DNA of 64,000 nt from Proteus vulgaris (GTDB lineage: Bacteria; Pseudomonadota; Gammaproteobacteria; Enterobacterales; Enterobacteriaceae). A model generated the notes under the pieces. The model did no database searches. It worked only from the letters and a program-made list of their open reading frames with translations, and was not told the origin of the DNA. The stretch is taken from positions 2,666,001 to 2,730,000 of the forward strand of contig NZ_CP090064.1 in the NCBI RefSeq assembly GCF_023100685.1. Reading direction: 5' to 3'. The position numbers and the translations under genes are program-made. Positions within the stretch are counted from its first letter, which is position 1, and each line of letters opens with the position of its first letter. This document shows positions 57,457 through 64,000 of this stretch, one piece after another.

Positions 57457-58074
57457 ATGAAGCAATATGGTTTTTATTTTGACTCCACTAAATGCACTGG
57501 CTGTAAAACATGTCAAGTCAGTTGCAAGGATGAAAAAGATTTAGATTTAGGCCCTAAATTCCGCCGTGTTTATGAATACGGTGGCGGTAGCTGGGCAAAA
57601 CAAGACGGGATCTGGACACAAAATATTTATAGTTATTATTTATCCATTTCTTGTAACCATTGTTCAAACCCTACTTGCGTTGCAGGTTGCCCAACTGGCG
57701 CTATGCATAAACGTGAAGAAGATGGTTTAGTGGTTGTTAACCAAGATATTTGTGTTGGTTGCCGTTATTGCGAATTGCGTTGCCCTTATGGTGCGCCACA
57801 ATTCGATGAGAAGAAGAAACTCATGTCTAAGTGTGATGGTTGCTATGAACGTGTAGCACAAGGCATGAAACCGGTTTGTGTTGAGTCTTGTCCTCAACGC
57901 GCACTTGATTTTGATGATATTGAAGTGATCAGAGCGAAACATGGCACAGAGTGCGGTATTGCACCAATGCCAGACCCAAGCCTGACTAATCCAAATATCG
58001 TTATCAAAGCACACAAAGAAGCAAAACCTTCTGGTGATAAAACCGGCTCAGTTCAAAATGCGGCGGAGGTATAA
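57457..58074 (+). CDS. dmsB: Dimethyl sulfoxide reductase iron-sulfur subunit DmsB
   Basis: Electron-transfer subunit between DmsC and DmsA. The 205-residue protein has four [4Fe-4S] Cys motifs: CTGCKTCQVSCKD, CNHCSNPTCVAGCPTGA, CVGCRYCELRCPYGAP and CDGCYERVAQGMKPVCVESC. AAGGAG lies about 8 bases before the ATG. dmsC begins 3 bp after its stop. Confidence 0.96.
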   Translation: MKQYGFYFDSTKCTGCKTCQVSCKDEKDLDLGPKFRRVYEYGGGSWAKQDGIWTQNIYSYYLSISCNHCSNPTCVAGCPTGAMHKREEDGLVVVNQDICVGCRYCELRCPYGAPQFDEKKKLMSKCDGCYERVAQGMKPVCVESCPQRALDFDDIEVIRAKHGTECGIAPMPDPSLTNPNIVIKAHKEAKPSGDKTGSVQNAAEV

Positions 58075-58077
58075 ACC

Positions 58078-58854
58078 ATGCATGAACTTCCTCTAGTCTT
58101 TTTTACTGTTTTAGGTTCTTCAGCAGCAGGCCTGTTTCTTATTGCTTATATCAGTAAAAAATTAGGTCAGATTGATGAGAACCAACTGCGTAATGCCAAT
58201 ATTTTAGCTTTAGTCTTAACGTTAATTGGCTTAGGTATTGGTGGATTACACGTTGGTCAACCACTGCGTTTTTTCAATATGCTCTTAGGGGTTGGCCGTT
58301 CTCCAATGAGTAACGAAGCCTTTCTAAGTGGTGTGTTTACGGGATTTGCTTTTGCAACTGTCGCACTCACTATAATGAAAAAATGGAAAGGTTTACGTGA
58401 AATTTGTAATCTGCTTACTGTTATTTTTGGTTTAGCCTTTGTTTGGTCAATCCCTCAGGTTTACCACATTCCAACTATTGCTAACTGGAATACAGATTAC
58501 ACTACCTTGCAATTTTGGATGACTCTCTTAGTAGGTGGCGGTGTACTGGCAATGGCAACAGGCGCAAGACGTTTAGGCGCACTGTCCTTTATTATCGGGG
58601 CTATTATCACTTTTGCTACACGCTCAGGTTATGTCAGCTTCCTTGGCTTTACCGGCCCTCAACTGAGTGCTGACCAATCTCTTTTTTGGGGATTCCAATT
58701 AGCGGTATTAGCATTGGGTATTGTTATCGTAGGATTTACTGCCCTAAAAGCACAGGCGTCAAAAATGACACTAGTCACTTGCGCCGCTGCGGTGATTATT
58801 GCTGAGTTATCAGGCCGTATCGCTTTCTATAACTTATGGCATATTACAATGTGA
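58078..58854 (+). CDS. dmsC: Dimethyl sulfoxide reductase membrane anchor DmsC
   Basis: Eight-helix membrane anchor that oxidises menaquinol and docks DmsAB. The 258-residue protein begins MHELPLVFFTVLGSSAAGLF and contains the family segment LHVGQPLRFFNMLLGVGRSP (residues about 58-77) and ELSGRIAFYNLWHI at its C-terminus. It is the last gene of dmsABC and is followed by a terminator. Confidence 0.95.
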   Translation: MHELPLVFFTVLGSSAAGLFLIAYISKKLGQIDENQLRNANILALVLTLIGLGIGGLHVGQPLRFFNMLLGVGRSPMSNEAFLSGVFTGFAFATVALTIMKKWKGLREICNLLTVIFGLAFVWSIPQVYHIPTIANWNTDYTTLQFWMTLLVGGGVLAMATGARRLGALSFIIGAIITFATRSGYVSFLGFTGPQLSADQSLFWGFQLAVLALGIVIVGFTALKAQASKMTLVTCAAAVIIAELSGRIAFYNLWHITM

Positions 58855-58894
58855 TCAATTTTATGGCTGATTAATCAACCATAAAAAAGAAACC

Positions 58895-58927
58895 AAAATG
58901 CATACCTTTTTAGGTATGCATTTTTTT
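58895..58927 (+). terminator. Terminator after dmsABC
   Basis: AAAATGCATACCT and AGGTATGCATTTT form a 13-bp stem with a 4-base loop and a seven-base T-run. It also borders the convergent DUF924 gene. Confidence 0.92.
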
Positions 58928-59468
58928 AGAATGAAGAGCCAGGTTGCTGTAAAAAATCTAATTCTTCAGGTGTCGATGTACGACCTAAAATTTGATTACG
59001 GTGAGGGTAACGACCATATTTATCGATAATTTCTTTATGTCGTAATTCATATTGATACGTATTTTCGTCGTTAAGTTGAGAAAATAATACGACTGCATCT
59101 TGGTGTATTTTAGCTGATTCTGAATGCATAAATGGCATTATCATAAATTTACGCTTAACAGGAGTTAGCGTCAGGTATTCAGGTAAACGAATAGCTTCCT
59201 GCGCTAAAATTAAAGCCATATTATCTTGTGCAAAGGCTTTTGGTGTATCACGCCAAATATTACGAGAAAATTGGTCAAGGATAATTATTTCAGCTAAGCG
59301 CCCTTCTATAGTTTCACGCCATGATGCAAGTTCACCACGACTTGCACTTAAACATAATTCACCAAACCTACGGCTAATTTCTTTATCAAACTGCAGATCT
59401 TTTTTAAACCATTGCTCTGGTGTGCATTCTTCAAACCAAAACGTCAAAGTTGATTGATAAGGGATCAT
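58926..59468 (-). CDS. DUF924 family protein
   Basis: 180-residue protein of the DUF924 family (YnbE-unrelated, tetratricopeptide-like helical fold). Family motifs are TLTFWFEECTPEQWFKKDLQ, ILDQFSRNIWRDTPKAFAQD and RKFMIMPFMHSES, and YGRYPHRNQILGR near the C-terminus. The frame opens four codons earlier, but ATG 59468 (MIPYQSTL) is a normal start. Function is unknown. It is convergent with dmsC, sharing its terminator region. Confidence 0.8.
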   Translation of the reverse strand: MIPYQSTLTFWFEECTPEQWFKKDLQFDKEISRRFGELCLSASRGELASWRETIEGRLAEIIILDQFSRNIWRDTPKAFAQDNMALILAQEAIRLPEYLTLTPVKRKFMIMPFMHSESAKIHQDAVVLFSQLNDENTYQYELRHKEIIDKYGRYPHRNQILGRTSTPEELDFLQQPGSSF

Positions 59469-60167
59469 AAAAACCACCACACTTGTTGTTTATTAATCAA
59501 AACAGCGTTTATTTTCATTAAAATAAACGTCATTGACGGGTTACTACTTTGATAAGTTACCATTTTAATATAGTGACGGCTATTAACCCCAATCCGAAAC
59601 AGATATAAAAATAAATCCCCTTTAAACATTGAAAAGGGGATTTAAAATGCTTCCTAGCTAACGCTTAAGTCCATTAAGTCGCGCCATCCATAAGCTAATT
59701 TATCTACAAGTATGTATAAATGACATTCATTCCATTTGTTACATTCTGTTGATATTGTGATGTAATATAATTAACCCGTACATTTTACAACCATAGAACT
59801 TATCTCTGCCTCACTACCCTGCCTTAAAAATCAGCATTTGCAAATTTCATTATTTATAGTGAAGCCACTAAAAAAGATCTATGCCGTCTTGTACTGTTTT
59901 TTTAGTGAGCATCATTTCAAGACAATAAAGATTGTTATAAATAATAATTTAAATCAATATCTTACATTTCATTTTTTGATTTTTCGGCTTTAGCCTTGTT
60001 ATTATCTTGTGTGATTACACCTAAAAGAAATCAGAGATCAAAAGTGAGATGAATGTTTAAAATTTGCACATTAGTAATGACATTTATTGAAAAGTTTGCC
60101 CTATTCCTCTGTTTCTTTAACAATTTTGGAGTACAATTGCCACAGTCTATTTACTGAATGATCTGTT
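59469..60167. other. Intergenic region with a bidirectional hairpin
   Basis: About 700 bp between the DUF924 gene and a small toxin-like gene. It contains a hairpin at 59613-59643 (AAATCCCCTTT paired with AAAGGGGATTT) with a terminator-like flank. No larger ORF, tRNA or repeat was found; a GhoS-like antitoxin gene is not present upstream. Confidence 0.5.
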
Positions 60168-60347
60168 ATGTCTGCTATCTCTGTTATTGGAATAAGCTAC
60201 CTTATTGGAGCTGTGATCTCGTTTATTATTACTTTCTTTTTAACCAAAGATCCCAGTTTTGCTATGCGCCTTCTCAGTGCATTATTAATCGCACTCACTT
60301 GGCCTCTTAGCTTTCCTATGGCGCTTATTTTTTCTATTTTCAGCTAG
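60168..60347 (+). CDS. GhoT/OrtT-family small membrane toxin
   Basis: A 59-residue hydrophobic protein too short to show up in routine ORF lists. It has two membrane helices (about 3-25 and 33-57), and its second half RLLSALLIALTWPLSFPMAL matches the conserved end of E. coli GhoT and OrtT (RLLSAFLVGITWPMSLPVAL). These depolarise the inner membrane and favour persistence. No GhoS-type antitoxin gene is adjacent, which points to the orphan OrtT type. No good ribosome binding site is seen before the ATG. Confidence 0.75.
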   Translation: MSAISVIGISYLIGAVISFIITFFLTKDPSFAMRLLSALLIALTWPLSFPMALIFSIFS

Positions 60348-60707
60348 TTTTTAATCTTATGTTTAATAAACATAGTTATATTCTATTAAATTAGAATAAT
60401 AACTATTTACTGTTTTAAATTTAAATAATAAATTAATTACTTTATAAAAATAACACTTTTAGCTTAGATTTTATTTAAAAAAGAATATCTAATTGCTCGT
60501 TACTTTATTCAATAAAAACAATATTTACCGAGTTATATCAGTGTGTTATGAATAATGTTCGTTTTTTTTGAAAATAAAACGTTATTTTAAAATCTGATAT
60601 AAAATAAGTATTTTTATAAATTTACATTAATGATAAAAAATAAGATAAACTCACTCAAACCATCTATCTCTAGATGGTTTTGAGTTTAAATACTTTGAAA
60701 TAATTTA
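60348..60707. other. AT-rich intergenic region with terminator hairpin
   Basis: About 360 bp without genes. CTCAAACCATCT and AGATGGTTTTGAG pair near 60656-60684 just beyond the GNAT stop and probably end that transcript. Confidence 0.5.
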
Positions 60708-61127
60708 TTATTTTTTAATAAAACAATAAATTATTTCAGGATCGTTTTCATCAAGATTTTCAATACAACCGCTTTCAATAAAGCCTAACTTAATTAACAT
60801 ATTTCGCATTGAATGATTAGATTTATTGGTTGATGTAAATAGCTTATCTCCTTGTGTGTTTTCTTGAAAATAAGTGATCAAGCATTTTCCATAACCTTTT
60901 TGACGATACTTTTTATCTATCATCACTAGTTCAATAAATGGCTGATTAAAAAAGTAATGATGAATAACACCATACCCCACAATCTGTGCATCCACTTCAA
61001 GAAGATAAACAGCTTGGCTATCAAGCCAAGCTTTAATTTCTTCAATACGTGAAGCATCCTGTTGAGCATAGGTATCTAACTCAATAAGCGCAGAAAGATG
61101 ATGATGTGTAGCGGAGATGATTTTCAT
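60708..61127 (-). CDS. GNAT-family N-acetyltransferase
   Basis: 139-residue acetyltransferase with the GNAT fold: beta-strand IVGYGVIHHYFF, IELVMIDKKYRQKGYGKCLI holding the acetyl-CoA motif RQKGYG (about residues 75-80), and a C-terminal strand ending IIYCFIKK. The substrate is unknown. It stands alone on the minus strand and marks the last host-type gene before phage sequence. Confidence 0.8.
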   Translation of the reverse strand: MKIISATHHHLSALIELDTYAQQDASRIEEIKAWLDSQAVYLLEVDAQIVGYGVIHHYFFNQPFIELVMIDKKYRQKGYGKCLITYFQENTQGDKLFTSTNKSNHSMRNMLIKLGFIESGCIENLDENDPEIIYCFIKK

Positions 61128-61299
61128 GATTTTATTGTTAAACTGTCTCTAATATTTAGAGGTTAAGTTTATATTATCGAATTACTTTTTGCAGAAAAAT
61201 CTATAACTAGAATTGGTACAGTTTAGAACTTTTTCATAGCTCACAACCACTATAAGATTAGTGAGCTAGTTATAAAAAACCAAAATGAATAATATAGAC

Positions 61300-61641
61300 T
61301 TAATTTGGTTTTTCTGGCCATTCTATACTTTCACCATCATTTACATTATATACTTCTATAAAATATTTCATTAATTTATTCCTTCTTACTTTTTCATCTG
61401 AAGAAATAATTCCCAATTCCATAGAGCAATCTAATAATTTTAATTCATCAATGACCCATTTTAGATTTCTTCTTTTATTTCCTTTTGTAGCTAAAACCAA
61501 GTTATCATTATTTATTAAATCAACAAGCACTGGATATCCATTTTCATCTGCTTGAATTCTTTTATTACCATTCTGAGCGATGCAAAGCTCAACATAATAT
61601 TCATTAGTTATTTTTATTTCATAAGTCGTATAAAAATATTT
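61300..61641 (-). pseudogene. Open frame without usual start, possible gene remnant
   Basis: An uninterrupted frame of 113 codons ends at 61300 and is bounded upstream by a TGA at 61642-61644. It contains no ATG in its first half; the first usable start is GTG at 61530 (76 codons). The upstream part (KYFYTTYEIKITNEYYVELC) reads like protein and continues smoothly into LVDLINNDNLVLATKG. It looks like the 3' part of a gene that lost its start, perhaps a small immunity-type or phage-linked protein. Function unknown. Confidence 0.35.
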
Positions 61642-61679
61642 TCAATTAATACACTTTTGGCGAATATAATCCTGTAAAC

Positions 61680-61883
61680 CTAGAATGATCTGTTCTGACT
61701 GCGCAATTCGTTCTCAGAGTAACCAATAATTTCGGATAGCGGTATCAGTAGGTTTGGCGGTGTTTGCATCATCCAAGCTGGAGGAGGAAGTGATTGACGC
61801 TTTGGGGCACTCAGCGTTGATGTACACCCGCTCAGGAATACGCTCACTAATATCACGCAATCGGCCAATTTCATTTTTCGCAT
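61680..61883 (-). CDS. Rz1: Phage spanin outer-membrane subunit Rz1
   Basis: Small lipoprotein that joins Rz across the periplasm to disrupt the outer membrane at lysis. The reading frame is embedded in Rz in another register. MRKMKLADCVILVSVFLSGC carries the lipobox LSGC near residue 20, followed by a Pro-rich short mature part (PPPAWMMQTPPN). The frame extends upstream, but 61883 gives a normal lipoprotein start. The embedded layout is as in lambda. Confidence 0.75.
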   Translation of the reverse strand: MRKMKLADCVILVSVFLSGCTSTLSAPKRQSLPPPAWMMQTPPNLLIPLSEIIGYSENELRSQNRSF

Positions 61884-62103
61884 GAACAAGTTCCTGTGTA
61901 TGCTGATTATCAAGTTGATTAAGTCGATTAATTCTTAATTGATAATCTTTATTCTCTGCAATTTGTTGAATAAGAGATTGATAGATATCATCGTATTCAC
62001 TTTTCAAAGATTTATTTTTATCAATTAACCAAACCAATCCTGTACCTAGGCATAAAATAACTATTACCATTATTCTAGATAAAGAAGTCATAATAATAGC
62101 CAC
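61714..62103 (-). CDS. Rz: Phage spanin inner-membrane subunit Rz
   Basis: Inner-membrane spanin, 129 residues, with an N-terminal membrane helix (about 10-28; IMVIVILCLGTGLVWLI) and a long periplasmic coiled coil rich in Gln, Lys and Glu (SLIQQIAENKDYQLRINRLN). The Rz1 lipoprotein is encoded in an overlapping frame near its 3' end. It overlaps the endolysin end. Its position after the endolysin completes a lambdoid lysis cassette. Confidence 0.8.
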   Translation of the reverse strand: MAIIMTSLSRIMVIVILCLGTGLVWLIDKNKSLKSEYDDIYQSLIQQIAENKDYQLRINRLNQLDNQHTQELVHAKNEIGRLRDISERIPERVYINAECPKASITSSSSLDDANTAKPTDTAIRNYWLL

Positions 62104-62492
62104 GCATCTTCAAAAACCTTCTCTGAATAAGGTTGATATCCAAGTTCAATATTAACAATCGCTATTACTAAAGGAATCGTGATATTTTTTAATTGTGTAT
62201 TAATAGGAGCATTAATTCCGATACCTATCTCTTTTGAAGCTCGGTTAATATAGCCTATTGTATTATTTTCGTTAGGTGGAGCATAACGATTTATAATGGT
62301 TTTAATAGTATTTAAGCCATATTTTTTTTGGTACGTTTGCAATAATTTGTAGATGGCTCTTATTCCATATTCTGGTGAAATAAATTGGCAAAAGTCTTTA
62401 TCTGTTTGTTCAACAGATAACCCTTGCCATTTTGAACCATGCCGGATATTGCCAGGGTTATTATTACGCTCACCTCGCGCTATTTTAGCCAT
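62088..62492 (-). CDS. Phage endolysin-like protein
   Basis: 134-residue protein starting MAKIARGERNNNPGNIRHG; the NNPGNIR motif is typical of a family of phage structural-lysozyme or endolysin proteins. There is no obvious signal or membrane helix. Segments SPEYGIRAIYKLLQTYQKKY and PPNENNTIGYINRASKEIGI are consistent with a peptidoglycan-active fold. It lies between holin and Rz, which supports an endolysin role more than a virion protein. Exact bond cut is unknown. Confidence 0.7.
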   Translation of the reverse strand: MAKIARGERNNNPGNIRHGSKWQGLSVEQTDKDFCQFISPEYGIRAIYKLLQTYQKKYGLNTIKTIINRYAPPNENNTIGYINRASKEIGIGINAPINTQLKNITIPLVIAIVNIELGYQPYSEKVFEDAWLLL

Positions 62493-62793
62493 TTTTAACT
62501 CCTGCTCTTCCTTTTAAAAGTTTGCTCACGGAATCTACTCCGATATAACCAATAAACACACTGGCTAAATAAGCAAACTCATGATTAATATTAAATAAAA
62601 TTAAAATATCTTTAATAAACCAAGCAAACATTGCACACATCAGCCCATCTATAGAGGTTTGTTTCCATCCTCCGCCGTTATATAAACCTCGAAGAATAGC
62701 CATTCCTCCAGCTAGAGAGGCAGATATTCCTTGTTCTTTCATTGAAGAAAGAGCAATAAATATCTGTTCCCATAAATCTGGATTTTCTTTCAT
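62485..62793 (-). CDS. Lambda S-type phage holin
   Basis: 102-residue class I holin with three membrane helices. The match to lambda S is clear: SMKEQGISASLAGGMAILRG, YNGGGWKQTSIDGLMCAMFA and YLASVFIGYIGVDSVSKLLKG. Unlike lambda S it lacks the Met1/Met3 dual start. GGAGGT (62809-62814) is 15 bases from this ATG but only five from another ATG at 62803 in a different frame, an unusual arrangement. It overlaps the endolysin gene by 8 bp. Confidence 0.85.
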   Translation of the reverse strand: MKENPDLWEQIFIALSSMKEQGISASLAGGMAILRGLYNGGGWKQTSIDGLMCAMFAWFIKDILILFNINHEFAYLASVFIGYIGVDSVSKLLKGRAGVKNG

Positions 62794-62928
62794 TGTTTCT
62801 CATGGCTTACCTCCAAATAGGAGGAAATGTAATAAATAAGATACTCATCTACCGCGCTTAAATTTAAGTACGGTTTTAACATGAGTATGTTTATGTTTTA
62901 TTTATCTAGTTAGATAAATGGCGGATAT

Positions 62929-62953
62929 AAAAAAAGACCACATTGTGGTCTTC
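62929..62953 (-). terminator. Terminator between late promoter and holin
   Basis: On the minus strand AAGACCACA and TGTGGTCTT form a stem followed by TTTTT. It is a second terminator between the late promoter and lysis genes, which Q would have to override. Confidence 0.75.
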
Positions 62954-63013
62954 AATTGAAAATAAGCTTTAACAAATATTGTTACTTTGTATTTGTTAAG
63001 AAAATGCAGATAC

Positions 63014-63040
63014 AAAAAAGCCCCACCGAAGTGAGGCTCT
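63014..63040 (-). terminator. tR'-like terminator downstream of the late promoter
   Basis: On the minus strand AGCCTCAC, loop TTCG, GTGGGGCT (one mismatch pair) is followed by TTTTTTG. It lies about 45 bp after the late promoter, as tR' does in lambda. Confidence 0.82.
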
Positions 63041-63089
63041 TTATATTCTGTTGTGAGGTCTTTAGATACAAATCTCTCACTGTGGGGAT

Positions 63090-63118
63090 ATAGTATGTTT
63101 ATTTTTCCTGAAAGTCAA
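63090..63118 (-). promoter_or_regulatory. Phage late promoter (pR'-like)
   Basis: On the minus strand TTGACT (63113-63118), 17 bp, TACTAT (63090-63095) is a strong sigma-70-type promoter directly downstream of the Q gene. Q binds at such a promoter and turns RNA polymerase resistant to the terminators behind it. Confidence 0.75.
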
Positions 63119-63157
63119 CAGCTAGTTTCTACGAAAATAAATAAAGATAGAAAATTA

Positions 63158-63973
63158 TTACTTAACAGTTACTTCTTGAAGAATTTTTTCTGATAAAGAC
63201 TCTTCTTTAAAGCATTCTTCCACTAAATGTTCAAATAATACCTTGTAGTTACTGTATGCAACTGTTTTAGAAACACTCACCACCGTTTGTACTTGTTCTA
63301 ATACTTCACTGAATTTTAAACGAGGATATCCGCGTCCTGCACATTTACTACAAGGTTTAAAAACTGACATGCCCTGTTTTTCACTCTCTTTTTTATCTAA
63401 AACTTGACCACGGCCATGACAACGACAGGCCAAGCGAATTTCAGCTTTCCCTTTACAAGTAGGGCAAACAACTCGAGTTGTTTCTCTCACTTTTCGGTAA
63501 GAAGTATTACCTATAGGTTTGGCTTTAAGTTCATTTTTAAGGTTTCGCTCAAAGCCTTTAACTGTTTTTGATGTATGGCTTTTGGTAGTGAAAACATCAA
63601 CGTCAATAAATCCATTACTGCAATCAGGACAAACTTTTTTGCTTGCTGCACTTCTTGCATAATCTTGAAAGGCATAATTGGCAATAATATGTAAAACCTT
63701 GGCTTTATCATTTTCAGTTAGTTTATCAATGGCTTTATATTGATATGCCTGAGTTAACGCGTATTGATAAAGACTTTCTATAGCTTCATCTGGGTGACTA
63801 ATATTATGCTTAGCTAAAAACAACTCTATGCCCATCCGTCCTTTTCGCGTAACTAGGCTAATTGATGTCATCACATCAGTCACAGAAAGCGAATCTACTG
63901 CTTTAACAGTTCTTACATCACTTAATACAATGCTTTTTGGTGAAAAATATTTAGGTAAGTCTGCTAGTCTCAT
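63158..63973 (-). CDS. Q: Phage late-gene antitermination protein Q
   Basis: 271-residue antiterminator of the phage 82 Q type. The start RLADLPKYFSPKSIVLSD resembles phage 82 Q (LPKYYSPKS). Zinc-binding Cys pairs appear as CPDCSNGFID, CPTCKGKAEIRLACRCHGRG and CSKCAGRGYPRLK (about residues 110-215), and the C-terminal SNYKVLFEHLVEECFKEESL matches as well. It reads the late promoter just downstream and permits expression of the lysis genes. This places the window end inside a lambdoid prophage. Confidence 0.88.
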   Translation of the reverse strand: MRLADLPKYFSPKSIVLSDVRTVKAVDSLSVTDVMTSISLVTRKGRMGIELFLAKHNISHPDEAIESLYQYALTQAYQYKAIDKLTENDKAKVLHIIANYAFQDYARSAASKKVCPDCSNGFIDVDVFTTKSHTSKTVKGFERNLKNELKAKPIGNTSYRKVRETTRVVCPTCKGKAEIRLACRCHGRGQVLDKKESEKQGMSVFKPCSKCAGRGYPRLKFSEVLEQVQTVVSVSKTVAYSNYKVLFEHLVEECFKEESLSEKILQEVTVK

Positions 63974-64000
63974 TTAATGCTCCTTTTGATTTCCTATCAT

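Noticed and set aside
62901..62918. 18-bp palindrome TTTATCTAGTTAGATAAA
   Set aside because: Looks like a possible operator, but it is AT-rich and alone, between the terminators and the holin; kept out because nothing else supports it.

Overview
The window reads as chromosomal DNA of an enterobacterium of the genus Proteus (P. mirabilis or a close relative). The grounds are the low GC content, the flhDC-motAB-che block, a ttrRSBCA tetrathionate locus, four near-identical tRNA-Asn genes, and E. coli-like synteny in the stretch pyrC-bssS-(insert)-lpxL-mdtG. Species is inferred from gene content only.

Region 1 (1-12702, all minus strand) is the flagellar master and chemotaxis block, transcribed flhD-flhC-motA-motB-cheA-cheW-MCP-MCP-cheR-cheB-cheY-cheZ; cheZ runs off the window start. 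A consensus sigma-28 promoter precedes the first MCP gene. The flhD promoter can be read directly: a CRP site at about -72, a promoter with 18-bp spacing and an RcsAB-type box just after the start. Behind it lies about 3.3 kb of very AT-rich DNA without convincing genes (to 16058).

Region 2 (16059-23600) holds mgtC with a short proline-rich leader ORF, a small SH3-like-sized protein, a cspE-type cold-shock gene, ylaC, four tRNA-Asn genes (an AraC regulator and mdaB lie between copies 1 and 2), pyrC and bssS. Region 3 (23829-32091) is an anaerobic respiration islet: a LuxR-type regulator, ttrACB and the divergent ttrSR two-component system. Synteny resumes with lpxL and mdtG, the latter preceded by an unannotated uORF whose stop codon abuts the mdtG ribosome binding site.

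Region 4 (35009-54654) is mixed: a POT peptide transporter, a PhzF-like enzyme, a thioesterase, a trimeric autotransporter split by a homopolymer frameshift, a hexapeptide acetyltransferase, an OYE-family reductase, small DUF proteins, an OmpR/QseC-type two-component pair, azlCD with a divergent XRE-cupin regulator and palindromic operator, a D-amino-acid aminotransferase-like enzyme, an HdeD-like membrane protein, a large unrecognised Cys-rich protein with Ig-like features, a CRP-linked candidate small RNA or small ORF, and a YbdG-type mechanosensitive channel.

Region 5 (54842-58927) is dmsABC with FNR-type and NarL/NarP-type sites upstream. Region 6 (58926-64000) carries a DUF924 gene, an unannotated GhoT/OrtT-like membrane toxin, a GNAT acetyltransferase, and the late-control and lysis end of a lambdoid prophage (Q, late promoter with terminators, S-type holin, endolysin, Rz/Rz1). 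Phage morphogenesis genes do not follow the lysis genes, so the element looks deleted at that end.
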